DNA of 64,000 nt. Origin: CBDBCU01 sp965243185. Lineage in GTDB: Bacteria; Chloroflexota; Dehalococcoidia; Lucifugimonadales; UBA3495. Made by a program: the position numbers and the translations under genes. The notes below the pieces were generated by a model. The model searched no databases. It worked only from the letters and a program-made list of their open reading frames with translations, and was not told the origin of the DNA. Below are positions 1 to 7,816 of this stretch, piece after piece (within the stretch, counting starts at the first letter, position 1; each line of letters begins with the position of its first letter). The stretch is taken from positions 3,224,001 through 3,288,000 of the forward strand of contig OZ251531.1 in NCBI GenBank assembly GCA_965243185.1. The letters run 5' to 3'.

Positions 1-441
1 GATGCCCTCTGGCGGCAGTCCTTGGGCTTGCCGGCTTTGCCGCGCCCGGAAACCCCGGAGCCGTCCCAGCCGCAAGCCCCGGCGCCGCCCCGGGCCACCG
101 CCACGCCGCGGCCCACTCTAGCCCTGGCCGCCTTCCCGGCAGCGTCGCCCACGGCGACCCCAGTGCCGTCGGTACCCACTGTTGCCGTACCGGAACTGGC
201 GGCCACGGCCACGCCGGCCTCTGCGGATACCCCTATACCTACCTCAACGCCGCTACCCTTGGCCACAAACCGTACGCCTCTGCCGCCGGCCGCAACGCCA
301 GCCCCGCCGGCCGCTACAACCGGCGGCGGCTGCAACCCGGCGGCCGCGCCGGCTCCCGGCGGCGAACTGGCGTTAATCCTGCTCCTGGTTAGCCCGGCGG
401 CAATGCTGGCAGCGGCCCGGCGGCGGTGGTTATTCCGGTAA
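1..441 (+). CDS. C-terminal end of a Pro/Thr/Ala-rich surface protein (5' end outside window)
   Basis: The frame is open from the first base, so only the C-terminus is visible. It is a long low-complexity segment dominated by Pro, Thr and Ala (TPxPT-like repeats), as in extracellular stalks. The end is tripartite: a GGGC motif, a hydrophobic helix of about 20 residues, and a basic tail (RRRWLFR). That arrangement resembles C-terminal sorting tags of the MYXO-CTERM type, but I cannot assign a named class. The catalytic or binding part lies upstream of the window, so the function is unknown. It converges on the ABC transporter operon. Confidence 0.6.
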   Translation, partial: DALWRQSLGLPALPRPETPEPSQPQAPAPPRATATPRPTLALAAFPAASPTATPVPSVPTVAVPELAATATPASADTPIPTSTPLPLATNRTPLPPAATPAPPAATTGGGCNPAAAPAPGGELALILLLVSPAAMLAAARRRWLFR

Positions 442-447
442 AAACAA

Positions 448-480
448 GCGGGCAACCCTTGGGGTTGTCCGAATGCCCGC
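448..480 (-). terminator. Rho-independent terminator of the peptide ABC transporter operon
   Basis: Outer arms GCGGGCA (448-454) and TGCCCGC (474-480) enclose a second small stem (AACCC/GGGTT type). Read on the minus strand, the hairpin is followed by TTGTTTTT. It sits just after the last permease gene and between convergent genes, so it may also stop the plus-strand gene ending at 441. Confidence 0.7.
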
Positions 481-509
481 AATGCTTGGCAAAGAACCGG
501 CTTGCGCCG

Positions 510-1481
510 TCAACGGGCCCGGGGGTTAAAAGCGTCATTCACCCCATCCCCCAACAAGCTGAAAGTGAACAGCAGCAGCACCAGCACCGCCGACGGTACC
601 AGAGTCAAGTGCGGGTCGCTCCGCAGCACCGAAATGTTGCCGTTCTCAAAAATCATCACCCCCAAGCTGGGCGTGGGCGGTTGGATACCGATACCCAGCC
701 AGCTCAGCACAATCTCCGCCCCGGCAATCGCCCCCAATCCCGCCGAAACCGACACGATAACCGGGCTGATAATGTTGGGCAGCAGGTGAACCCCCAAAAT
801 CCGCTTGTTGGAGGAACCCATCGCCCGGGACGCCTCGACATACTGATTTTCCCGGGCCTGCAAAACCTGCCCCCGCACCAGCCGCGCCATCCCGAACCAG
901 GAAAAAACCGCCAACGCCAAGGAAATCACCAGATAATCGACAATCCCCAAGCGCACAATCCAGTCAATCCCGGAGGCATCCTCAAAGTCCCGCACATATT
1001 GCAGGATGCGCGGCTTGACCGTGGCCACGATTATCAGCACCAGGAAAATATCGGGGAAAGACGAAGTTACTTCCCCCACCCGCATAATCACCCCATCCGC
1101 CCAGCGGCCGAAATAGCCGGCAATCAACCCCAAGGCGACGCCCAACACCAATGCGCCGGTGACCAGCGAAGTTACCGTAATGATGACCGTCGTCCGCAGC
1201 CCGTACATCACCCGGGTCAGCAGATCCCGCCCCAAGCGGTCCGTCCCCAAGGGATGGAGCAAACTCGGCCCTTGCTTGGCCACGCTCAAATCCTGGTCGT
1301 TGTACCCGTAGGGCGCCACCAACGGGGCAAAGACGCCCGACCCGTACATTACCCCGATGATGACCAGACAAGCCACCGACAGCTTTTTCCGCAGCAGCCG
1401 CCGCAGCGAAAGATACAGATAACCCCGGGAACGGTGGGAAGTCTCCGGCAAAGTCAGCCGCTGCGCGTCATCCGGCAACAT
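510..1481 (-). CDS. ABC transporter permease, DppC/OppC family
   Basis: This 323-residue inner-membrane permease belongs to the binding-protein-dependent transport family. The N-terminus has the short cytoplasmic stretch and first TM typical of DppC/OppC, followed by the conserved PLGTDRLGRDLLTRVMYG region. The cytoplasmic EAA loop, which contacts the ATPase, is around VEASRAMGSSNKRILGVHLLPN. It overlaps the upstream permease gene by 14 nt, so the two are probably translationally coupled. With the adjacent binding protein it would import oligopeptides or another family-5 substrate. No ATPase genes are present, so these must be encoded elsewhere. Confidence 0.9.
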   Translation of the reverse strand: MLPDDAQRLTLPETSHRSRGYLYLSLRRLLRKKLSVACLVIIGVMYGSGVFAPLVAPYGYNDQDLSVAKQGPSLLHPLGTDRLGRDLLTRVMYGLRTTVIITVTSLVTGALVLGVALGLIAGYFGRWADGVIMRVGEVTSSFPDIFLVLIIVATVKPRILQYVRDFEDASGIDWIVRLGIVDYLVISLALAVFSWFGMARLVRGQVLQARENQYVEASRAMGSSNKRILGVHLLPNIISPVIVSVSAGLGAIAGAEIVLSWLGIGIQPPTPSLGVMIFENGNISVLRSDPHLTLVPSAVLVLLLFTFSLLGDGVNDAFNPRAR

Positions 1482-2415
1482 AATCGCCCCCCAACCGAAT
1501 GCGCGGATCCAGCACCGGATAAATCAAATCCACGATCAGGTTCGCCAGCACGAACAGGGTTGTCCCCAGCAGCGTAACCGCCATAATAATGGGGTAGTCC
1601 CGGGAGAACAGGGATTCAATAGTCAGCAGTCCCACGCCGGGGATGCCGAAATACAGCTCCACGATAAAGGAGCCGCTGGCTAACCCGGCCAGGGAAAAGC
1701 CCAAAGTAGTCACTACCGGAATCAGCGCGTTCCGCAGGATGTGCCGCGCCCGCACCAACCGCTCCGGCAGCCCCTTGGCCCTTGCCGTGCGAATGTAATC
1801 CTGCCCGATAACATCGAGCGTCGCCGCCCGAGTGAGCCGGGTTACAATCGCCACGCCGGGGATACCCAAGACCAGAGCCGGCAGGATGATGCTGGTCGAA
1901 AAGAACCCGTCCCAACCGTGGCTCGGCAGCAAATCCAGTTTCAGAGAAAAGACCAACAGGGCAATGGGGATGGTCAGAAAGACGTGCATTGACTGCCCCA
2001 CCAGGGTAAAGGTGACCATTGCGCTGTCCCACCAAGTCCCTTGCCGCAGGGCGGCGAACAGTCCGGCCGCTATCCCCAGCGTTACCGATATAATCAGCGC
2101 CGCCAGGTTCAGCTGCGCCGAAACCCAGATGCGGTCTTTCAGCAATTCGGTTACGCTGCGGCCCCGGTACTGGTAGCTTTCCCCGAAGTCCCCCCGCAAG
2201 ACATTCCCTAAGTAGCGGACATACTGGGTCGCGATGTCATCGTCCAGCCCGTACTTGGCCCGCAGCCGCTCCGCCACTTCCTCCCGGAAGTTCTGCCCCA
2301 TCAGGATTTCCACCGGGTCGCCGGGTCCGTAGCGGCCCAAGGCAAAAGTAACAAAGGTGGTAATCAACAGCAGAATCGGCAGCCACAGCAGCCGGCGCGC
2401 AATGTAAGTACCCAC
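1468..2415 (-). CDS. ABC transporter permease, DppB/OppB family
   Basis: A 315-residue permease with a GTG start. The N-terminus (YIARRLLWLPILLLITTF) is the classic first helix of DppB-type proteins, followed by a periplasmic domain with the usual GDPVEILMG-type sequence. The EAA loop is visible near YIRTARAKGLPERLVRARH. It lies 30 nt downstream of the substrate-binding protein gene and overlaps the DppC-type gene. It would form the heterodimeric channel with that protein. The exact substrate cannot be read from sequence. Confidence 0.9.
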   Translation of the reverse strand: MGTYIARRLLWLPILLLITTFVTFALGRYGPGDPVEILMGQNFREEVAERLRAKYGLDDDIATQYVRYLGNVLRGDFGESYQYRGRSVTELLKDRIWVSAQLNLAALIISVTLGIAAGLFAALRQGTWWDSAMVTFTLVGQSMHVFLTIPIALLVFSLKLDLLPSHGWDGFFSTSIILPALVLGIPGVAIVTRLTRAATLDVIGQDYIRTARAKGLPERLVRARHILRNALIPVVTTLGFSLAGLASGSFIVELYFGIPGVGLLTIESLFSRDYPIIMAVTLLGTTLFVLANLIVDLIYPVLDPRIRLGGDYVAG

Positions 2416-2445
2416 GCTTTGCTCCCCTTGCCCCGGGCCGCCGGC

Positions 2446-4299
2446 TTATCCCTGCTCCATCCAGATGTAGCGGAACTTGGGAATCGTCATCGGCAGCAGC
2501 AAGTAGTCGTGGACTTGGGGTTTGACCAGGAAGTACCAATCCTCATCGTTCCACAGCAGCACCCAAGGGGCATCCTCCAGTATCTGCCGCTCGATGTCCT
2601 GGTACATTTGCAGACGGGTCGCCGGGTCCCGTTCTACCGCCGCTTGCTCCAGTTGGGCGTCCACTTGCGGGTTGCTGTAGCTGGTGTTGTTGCCCTCGCT
2701 GTCGCTGTGGAACAGGATGTCCAGGAAGTTCTGCGGGTCGGGATAGTCCGCGCCCCAAGCGATGGAAAACATCTGAAGCCGTTTCTGGTTCACATCCTGC
2801 AGGAAAGTGGCCCATTCCGTTTGCTGAATTTCCACCGGCAAGCCCAACTCCTCCTGCCAGGAATTGAGAATTACCTCCAAACCCAAAGGCACGGCCGCGC
2901 CAAAGCTGCCGGTGATGCTCAAGGTCATCCGCGGCAGGTTGTCCAGGTCATTCCCATACTTGGATTGGGCCAGCAGTTCCCGGGCCAAGTCCGGGTTATA
3001 GGGGTAGGGATCCAAGTCCGGGTTGTAGCCCGGAAAGCCCGGCGGCAGAATGGTTTTGGCTGGCCGTACCGCCCCTTCGTAGGCGATTTCCGCAATGCTC
3101 GCCCGGTCGATTGCCAAGTTCAACGCCTTGCGGAAGTTGGCATCGTCCAGCGGCGGCTCGTTCACATTCAACCCGATGTAACTGACGCTGAACCGGGCCG
3201 GATAGGGCTTGACTTGGGCGTTCAAGGGACTGGTCGGGTCCAATACCCGCTCCAGATCGGGCAAGCCCACGCCGGTCACATCAATTTCATCATTCTCATA
3301 GAGAATCATCCGCGACCCGCCGCTGAGAATCATCTCCACTTCGTCCAGATGCGGCGGCCCCAGATGATAGTATTCGTTGCGCGCCAGGCGCAGGGTCTCG
3401 CCGACCGTATACTCGGCCAAGCGGAAAGGCCCGGTACCGTTGGGCTGCTGTATCCAATCCTCCCCGCTTTCCACATTGCCTTGGTCCAGCACAAAACTGG
3501 TGGGATAAGTCAGCTTGGACAGGAAATAGGCTTTGGGGGCGTCAACGGTAAGGGCTACAGTGCGCTCGTCAATGACCCGGACGCCGGAAACTTCGCTGGC
3601 GGCCCCGCTGAGCTTGTCGGAAACGCCAACAATGTCGCTGAGGTACTGATCCACCACCGGGGAAAGGGTATCCGGGTCAGCTACCCGCTCCAGAGACCAT
3701 TTCACATCCTGAGCCGTAACCGCCTTGCCATCGTGGAACCGGGCTTCCGGGCGCAGGTAAAAGGTATAGGTAGTCCCGTCCTCGCTGATTTCCCAGCGTT
3801 CCGCCAAATCCAGCGCTACCGAAAAGTTGAACGGCTCAATAGTTACCAGCCCGCCAAAAACTTCGTTGACCAGCAGGCCGGAACGGCTGTCCTCCGCCAA
3901 GTGCGGATCCAAAGTCGGCGGGTCGGCAAAGAGCAGCCGCAAAGTGCCGCCATCGGTAGCCGTGCCATTGCCGCTGTTGGCTGGCCGGGTGCCGGGAACA
4001 AAATCCCCCCCACTACCGCCATTGCCGCCGGACGCCGCCGCCGGAGCGGTAGTTGCTGCCGCTTCCCTAGGCGCAACCGTCATCGCCGGCACTGCCGTAG
4101 GCACCGCTTCGATTGCCGGAGCCGCCGCGCCCGAATCGCCGCCGGCCGCGCCGTCAGTAACCGCCGGGGCCGCAACAGTAGCCGCGGCGGGCGCCCTTTC
4201 AACAACTTCCGCCGCCGGCGCCACAGCCGGAGTATTCCCGCTGCATCCCGCCAGGAAAAGAGCCACCAAGGCCGGGAGTATCAGAGCTTTCCAACCCAT
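2446..4299 (-). CDS. Peptide-type ABC transporter substrate-binding lipoprotein (SBP family 5)
   Basis: A lipoprotein of about 617 residues. I chose the ATG at 4299 because it gives a clean signal peptide with a lipobox (LAGC, Cys19); an upstream in-frame start would add 22 residues with no signal character. After an Ala/Thr/Pro-rich tether come family-5 signatures such as GGTLRLLFADPPTLDPHLAED, TFYLRPEARFHDGKAVTAQDV and the late WGADYPDPQNFLDILFHSDS region. It captures substrate outside the membrane for the two downstream permeases. The long low-complexity linker after the lipobox is a spacer, not a domain. Confidence 0.9.
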   Translation of the reverse strand: MGWKALILPALVALFLAGCSGNTPAVAPAAEVVERAPAAATVAAPAVTDGAAGGDSGAAAPAIEAVPTAVPAMTVAPREAAATTAPAAASGGNGGSGGDFVPGTRPANSGNGTATDGGTLRLLFADPPTLDPHLAEDSRSGLLVNEVFGGLVTIEPFNFSVALDLAERWEISEDGTTYTFYLRPEARFHDGKAVTAQDVKWSLERVADPDTLSPVVDQYLSDIVGVSDKLSGAASEVSGVRVIDERTVALTVDAPKAYFLSKLTYPTSFVLDQGNVESGEDWIQQPNGTGPFRLAEYTVGETLRLARNEYYHLGPPHLDEVEMILSGGSRMILYENDEIDVTGVGLPDLERVLDPTSPLNAQVKPYPARFSVSYIGLNVNEPPLDDANFRKALNLAIDRASIAEIAYEGAVRPAKTILPPGFPGYNPDLDPYPYNPDLARELLAQSKYGNDLDNLPRMTLSITGSFGAAVPLGLEVILNSWQEELGLPVEIQQTEWATFLQDVNQKRLQMFSIAWGADYPDPQNFLDILFHSDSEGNNTSYSNPQVDAQLEQAAVERDPATRLQMYQDIERQILEDAPWVLLWNDEDWYFLVKPQVHDYLLLPMTIPKFRYIWMEQG

Positions 4300-4416
4300 A
4301 AACAACCTTCCAGTCAAAATCGGGAAATGGATAACGGATAATGGATAGGGTTCCCGTCCCCCCAAAGAACGGTCAACTTGCCGTTCCGGACCATCTACAT
4401 CAACTTAACCCCCGGC

Positions 4417-4445
4417 ATTATAGTAGCTGCCCCCGTTGATAGCAA
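4417..4445 (-). promoter_or_regulatory. Sigma-70-type promoter for the peptide ABC operon
   Basis: On the minus strand TTGCTA (4445-4440), a 17-nt spacer and TATAAT (4422-4417) lie about 120 nt upstream of the binding-protein start. No other gene on this strand could use it. Confidence 0.55.
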
Positions 4446-4500
4446 CTTTGCAGCCCCGGGCGGCGGAATTGGCGACTTCTTAAAGACGGTCGCCAACCGG

Positions 4501-4529
4501 TTGAAAGCCGCCCCGGTTTCTGCTATCAT
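4501..4529 (+). promoter_or_regulatory. Sigma-70-type promoter for the tRNA pair
   Basis: TTGAAA (4501-4506), a 17-nt spacer and TATCAT (4524-4529) lie about 50 nt upstream of tRNA-His. It is well placed to transcribe both tRNAs. Confidence 0.55.
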
Positions 4530-4578
4530 AATAAGCAGTTGTCCATTAACGCCGGCTTTCCCCCGGCATTGCTACCGC

Positions 4579-4656
4579 GGCGAGCGTAGCCAAGAGGCCC
4601 AAGGCGCCTGTCTGTGGCACAGGAGATCACGGGTTCGAATCCCGTCGCTCGCCCCA
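4579..4656 (+). tRNA. tRNA-His (anticodon GTG), CCA encoded
   Basis: The acceptor stem GCGAGCG (4580-4586) pairs with CGCTCGC (4646-4652). The anticodon stem CCTGT/ACAGG holds loop CTGTGGC with anticodon GTG. The T arm (GGGTTCGAATCCC) is canonical. The extra 5' G at position -1 (4579) opposite discriminator C (4653) is the histidine identity element, and CCA follows at 4654-4656. Confidence 0.95.
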
Positions 4657-4688
4657 CCAGCAACATTCACCCCTTGCCCATCAGCTTT

Positions 4689-4764
4689 GCGCCTGTAGCT
4701 CAATGGAGAGAGCACTGGGCTTCGGACCCAGGGGTTGCGGGTTCGACTCCTGCCAGGCGCGCCA
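4689..4764 (+). tRNA. tRNA-Arg (anticodon TCG), CCA encoded
   Basis: The acceptor stem GCGCCTG (4689-4695) pairs with CAGGCGC (4754-4760), discriminator G, then CCA (4762-4764). The D arm is GCTC/GAGC. The anticodon stem CTGGG/CCCAG holds loop CTTCGGA, giving anticodon TCG for CGA codons. The variable loop is short (GGGTT). It follows tRNA-His by 32 nt and is probably co-transcribed. Confidence 0.95.
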
Positions 4765-4936
4765 TTCCCTTTCCCCTATTTCCCTATCCCGCCCCTATTA
4801 CGAATCCCCTTCCCCTTTCGGATTTTCCGCCGCCCTAACCGGAAAACCTGACCTTACCGCAATGTTGCCTATCCACCGCCACATCTGGCTCCTCGGCCAC
4901 CGCTTATGTATGGGCGGCTATGTGAACGCCGCTTGA

Positions 4937-5080
4937 GAACTGCGGGAAATAGCCGGCCGGGACGGTCTGGCAGAGCAAGATGCGCTGCGGCAAGCGCGCC
5001 AGGTAATGGCCGCCCTTTCCCGAAACCACCCGCCAATAGCGGATTGGGCTGACCAGCTGGGGGAAAAGACCACCGAATAG
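4937..5080 (+). pseudogene. Possible C-terminal remnant of a lost gene
   Basis: Between an in-frame TGA (4934-4936) and TAG (5078-5080) the plus frame reads as a plausible hydrophilic helical protein end (ELREIAGRDGLAEQDALRQA, later IADWADQLGEKTTE). There is no start codon with an SD. The 343-bp gap between tRNA-Arg and the FKBP gene contains nothing else I recognise. It may be a decayed gene or chance. Confidence 0.2.
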
Positions 5081-5107
5081 TCAGCGGCAACCCGCCCGGC
5101 CGCCGGC

Positions 5108-5539
5108 CTAATACACATTCACCAGCTCCACCTCAAACACCAGCGTCGCCCCCGGCGGAATAAGGTCGCCCACTCCCTGGTCACCGTAAGCTAGTTCCGG
5201 CGGGATGGTCAATTTCCGCTTGCCGCCCACTTTCATCCCGATTATGCCCTCATCCCAGCCTTTAATCACCGTCCCCCCGCCCAGGTAAAATTGAAAAGGC
5301 TCGCCCCGGGCATTGCTCCGGTCCAGGGAACTGTCAAACCTCGTGCCATCGGTCAGCCAGCCGGTATAGTGAACTATCGCCGTATGTCCGGCATAGGCCG
5401 CCGGGCCGTCGCCCTCGACCAATACCTCAATCTGCAACCCGGACGGAGTAACCGTCGGCTGCCCCTCAGCTTGGGAACAAGCCGCCAGCAGCAACGCCGG
5501 CAGCGTCAAAACCAGCAGCAACCCTTTCAACCCGTTCAC
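5108..5539 (-). CDS. FKBP-type peptidyl-prolyl isomerase lipoprotein
   Basis: This 143-residue protein has a lipoprotein signal (LLLAAC, Cys21) and a single FKBP domain. Family signatures include AIVHYTGWLTDGTRFDSSLD, a GTVIKGWDEGIIGMKVGGKRK segment and YGDQGVGDLIPPGATLVFEV. It should catalyse cis-trans isomerisation of Xaa-Pro bonds in exported proteins at the outer face of the membrane. The GTG start overlaps the stop of the upstream YbaK-like gene in a GTGA arrangement, so the two are translationally coupled. The size fits a minimal FKBP of about 105 residues plus a signal peptide. Confidence 0.93.
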   Translation of the reverse strand: MNGLKGLLLVLTLPALLLAACSQAEGQPTVTPSGLQIEVLVEGDGPAAYAGHTAIVHYTGWLTDGTRFDSSLDRSNARGEPFQFYLGGGTVIKGWDEGIIGMKVGGKRKLTIPPELAYGDQGVGDLIPPGATLVFEVELVNVY

Positions 5540-6051
5540 CGCAGACCCTCCCTTTTATTGACTTCCACCCCAACCGGGCGGCTCTTATCAGTCAAGTTCA
5601 CTACCGCCGCCCCGGCCGCCGCCGCCAAATCCGCCGGCGTCAGCACAATCTCCCGGCCCCACTCTCCCGCGCCCACGCCCAGCTCAGCATACTCCATCAA
5701 AACGGCGTCCACCAAGGAGCGGAATCCCGGCGGTTGCCAGTGAAAGGGCGGAATGGAGCCGACCGCGTAACCGGTAACCCGCCGCACCAACTCCGGATCC
5801 GCCAAGCGGACATTCCGGGAACCCAACGCCTTTTTCAGATGTCCCGAAACCGCGCTGCGGTCGCCGCCCAGCATTACTAAAGCCAGTTCCCCCGCTCCGG
5901 TCTCAAAAACCAGCGTCTTAACCATCTGCCCGGCCGCAAATCCCAAGGCCGCCGCCACTTTAGCCGCCCCCTTTTCCGTATCCGGGGCAAAGTCCAGCCG
6001 CCGGTAGGGTATCCCCCGCTCCTCCAGATAGGCATAAGCCGGCAATGTCAT
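5536..6051 (-). CDS. YbaK/EbsC-type aminoacyl-tRNA deacylase
   Basis: A 171-residue YbaK/ProX-like protein. The ATG at 6051 gives the usual N-terminus (LPAYAYLEERGIPYRRLDF); a longer frame to 6150 reads through non-coding-looking sequence. The core includes AAALGFAAGQMVKTLVF, with the lysine conserved in YbaK, and a GSIPPF-type motif (VTGYAVGSIPPFHW). Relatives hydrolyse Cys-tRNA(Pro) or other mischarged tRNAs in the cytoplasm. Substrate specificity cannot be read. It overlaps the FKBP gene by 4 nt. Confidence 0.85.
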   Translation of the reverse strand: MTLPAYAYLEERGIPYRRLDFAPDTEKGAAKVAAALGFAAGQMVKTLVFETGAGELALVMLGGDRSAVSGHLKKALGSRNVRLADPELVRRVTGYAVGSIPPFHWQPPGFRSLVDAVLMEYAELGVGAGEWGREIVLTPADLAAAAGAAVVNLTDKSRPVGVEVNKREGLR

Positions 6052-6130
6052 CACCCCAACTCTCCTTAACGCTCGTTGCCCCTGTAGATTAGCCCCTATC
6101 CCCCCAGCGGTCAATGGCAAAACGGCAGAT

Positions 6131-6165
6131 AAAAACCCGCCCCGGGCCACCGGGGCGGGTTAAAG
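6131..6165 (-). terminator. Rho-independent terminator of the htrA-like gene
   Basis: An 11-bp GC-rich stem (6134-6144 with 6151-6161) closes a 6-nt loop. On the minus strand a run of T follows. It lies about 20 nt beyond the protease stop codon. Confidence 0.8.
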
Positions 6166-6184
6166 GGCCGGGTATCCTTGCGCC

Positions 6185-7555
6185 TTACAGCTCCCCGGGA
6201 CGGACGCCCAGGGTAACCTCCAATTCCTCCCGGCTGCCCTCCCGCAGCACTTCCAAAGTGATTTTCTGTTCCGGCCGCGCCCGGGTTACCAAATAGGCAA
6301 TCACATCATCAATTCCGGTAACCGGGTTGCCCTCAATGGACACAATCACATCGCCGCCCACCGCCACCGGCCGACCTTCCAGAGTTTCCGGCCGATTGCT
6401 GCCGCGCAGGCCGGCCCGCGCCGCCGGGCTGTCCGGCATTACATCCATCACCAACGCCCCTCGGGTATCCCGCGGCAAGTCCATCAATTCCGCCACCGCC
6501 GGGCTCAGGCTGCCGCCGCTGATCCCCAGCCAGGCATAGTCAAACCGCCCCTTCTCCCGCAAGGCCGGAATAACCTGCTTGGCAATGTTTATCGGCACGG
6601 CAAAGCCAATCCCGGAATTAGCCCCGGTGCGGCTGATTATCTGCGTGTTCACCCCGATAACCTGCCCCTTGCGGTCCAGCAGCGGCCCCCCGGAATTGCC
6701 CGGGTTCAACGAAGCGTCCGTCTGCAAAACCTCCGGGATGGAAAAGGGGCTATTGCCACTGCGGATGGTGCGCCCCACGCCGCTGATGATGCCGCTGGTG
6801 ATACTGAACTCATGCCCAAAAGGATTGCCCAGAGCCGCCGCCACTTGCCCCACGGTAACCGTGTCGCTGTCGCCCAGAGTAACCGGCCGCAGCATTTCCG
6901 GCGGCGCATCCACCTTCAGCAGCGCCAAATCCGAATCCGGGTCGCTGCCCAGCACTTCCGCCTCCATCTCCCGGTCGTCGGCCCAAACTACCGTTGCCCG
7001 CTCCGCGCCCTCCACCACATGGTGGTTGGTTACGATATGCCCGGCATCATCCCACACAAACCCGGAGCCGGCGGTGGCGGAAAAGAACCCCTCCGGCAAG
7101 CGGCGATTGTTGGGCAAATCCGGCAAATCCTGACCCGGCATCCGATTCAGCTCCCCCATGATTCGGTCGACCCGAATAAACACCACCGAAGGCAGCGCCC
7201 CTTCGTAAATGTTCTTGATAACCTGCTCGTGGGCTGCCACTACCATTGCCGGGTCAATATCGGCTATCGAATCGACCGGCGCCGCCTGCGCCGCCGCCAG
7301 TGCCGGAACTGCCGGCGCCGGCAGGGCAACCGCCAGCGGCACCGCTTCCGCCGCCGCTTGCACTGCGTCCACAACTTCCCCCCCGGCCGCCATCCCGCCA
7401 TCCAACGCCGGCGGCGCCGCCACCGGCAAGCCCACACACCCGGCCAGCACCGCGCCGACCAGTGCCGTCAAAGCCAGCAGCAAGCCCAACCGCCGCCGCC
7501 CGTCCTTTAACCAATGTTGCCGCCAATGGCGCGGCAATGCCGCCAAGTTCCCCAT
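6185..7555 (-). CDS. HtrA/DegP-like serine protease (S1C) with PDZ domain, probable lipoprotein
   Basis: A 456-residue secreted quality-control protease. The N-terminus has a basic leader, a hydrophobic helix and a lipobox (LAGC, Cys40), then an Ala/Pro-rich tether to about residue 100. The trypsin-like domain shows the triad: His179 in TNHHVVEG, Asp209 in DSDLALLKV and Ser288 in GNSGGPLLD. The C-terminal ~120 residues form one PDZ domain (AGLRGSNRPETLEGRPVAVG, then GGDVIVSIEGNPV). It should degrade or hold misfolded proteins at the outer face of the membrane. It is monocistronic with its own terminator, and is divergent from the DUF255 gene. Confidence 0.93.
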   Translation of the reverse strand: MGNLAALPRHWRQHWLKDGRRRLGLLLALTALVGAVLAGCVGLPVAAPPALDGGMAAGGEVVDAVQAAAEAVPLAVALPAPAVPALAAAQAAPVDSIADIDPAMVVAAHEQVIKNIYEGALPSVVFIRVDRIMGELNRMPGQDLPDLPNNRRLPEGFFSATAGSGFVWDDAGHIVTNHHVVEGAERATVVWADDREMEAEVLGSDPDSDLALLKVDAPPEMLRPVTLGDSDTVTVGQVAAALGNPFGHEFSITSGIISGVGRTIRSGNSPFSIPEVLQTDASLNPGNSGGPLLDRKGQVIGVNTQIISRTGANSGIGFAVPINIAKQVIPALREKGRFDYAWLGISGGSLSPAVAELMDLPRDTRGALVMDVMPDSPAARAGLRGSNRPETLEGRPVAVGGDVIVSIEGNPVTGIDDVIAYLVTRARPEQKITLEVLREGSREELEVTLGVRPGEL

Positions 7556-7816
7556 CGTTAATCCTCCTTGCCGTTATGGACACCGGGCCAGCCGCCGCCC
7601 GCCGGCCTATCCAAATTCATTAAATCCAGTATAGACCATCAGCCCGTCGGCCGCCCGGCTGCCCTTTGCCCTTACCCTTTCACTATAATTTTACGCCGCG
7701 GCCGGCCGCGGCGGATTTACCGGCAATTGAAAATCCCGCCCGGCTATGCTACCTTAATTCGGCAATTCGGCAAATCCACCGCCGGCAGCCCCTTGGCTGA
7801 CCTAGAGCAAACCGCC

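Noticed and set aside
4579..4764. Integration site of a genomic island at the tRNA genes
   Set aside because: No integrase and no duplicated tRNA 3' end are seen nearby.
4869..5118. Minus-strand proteins of 66-73 residues between tRNA-Arg and the FKBP gene
   Set aside because: Low-complexity Ala/Pro/Arg products, no SD, no family features.
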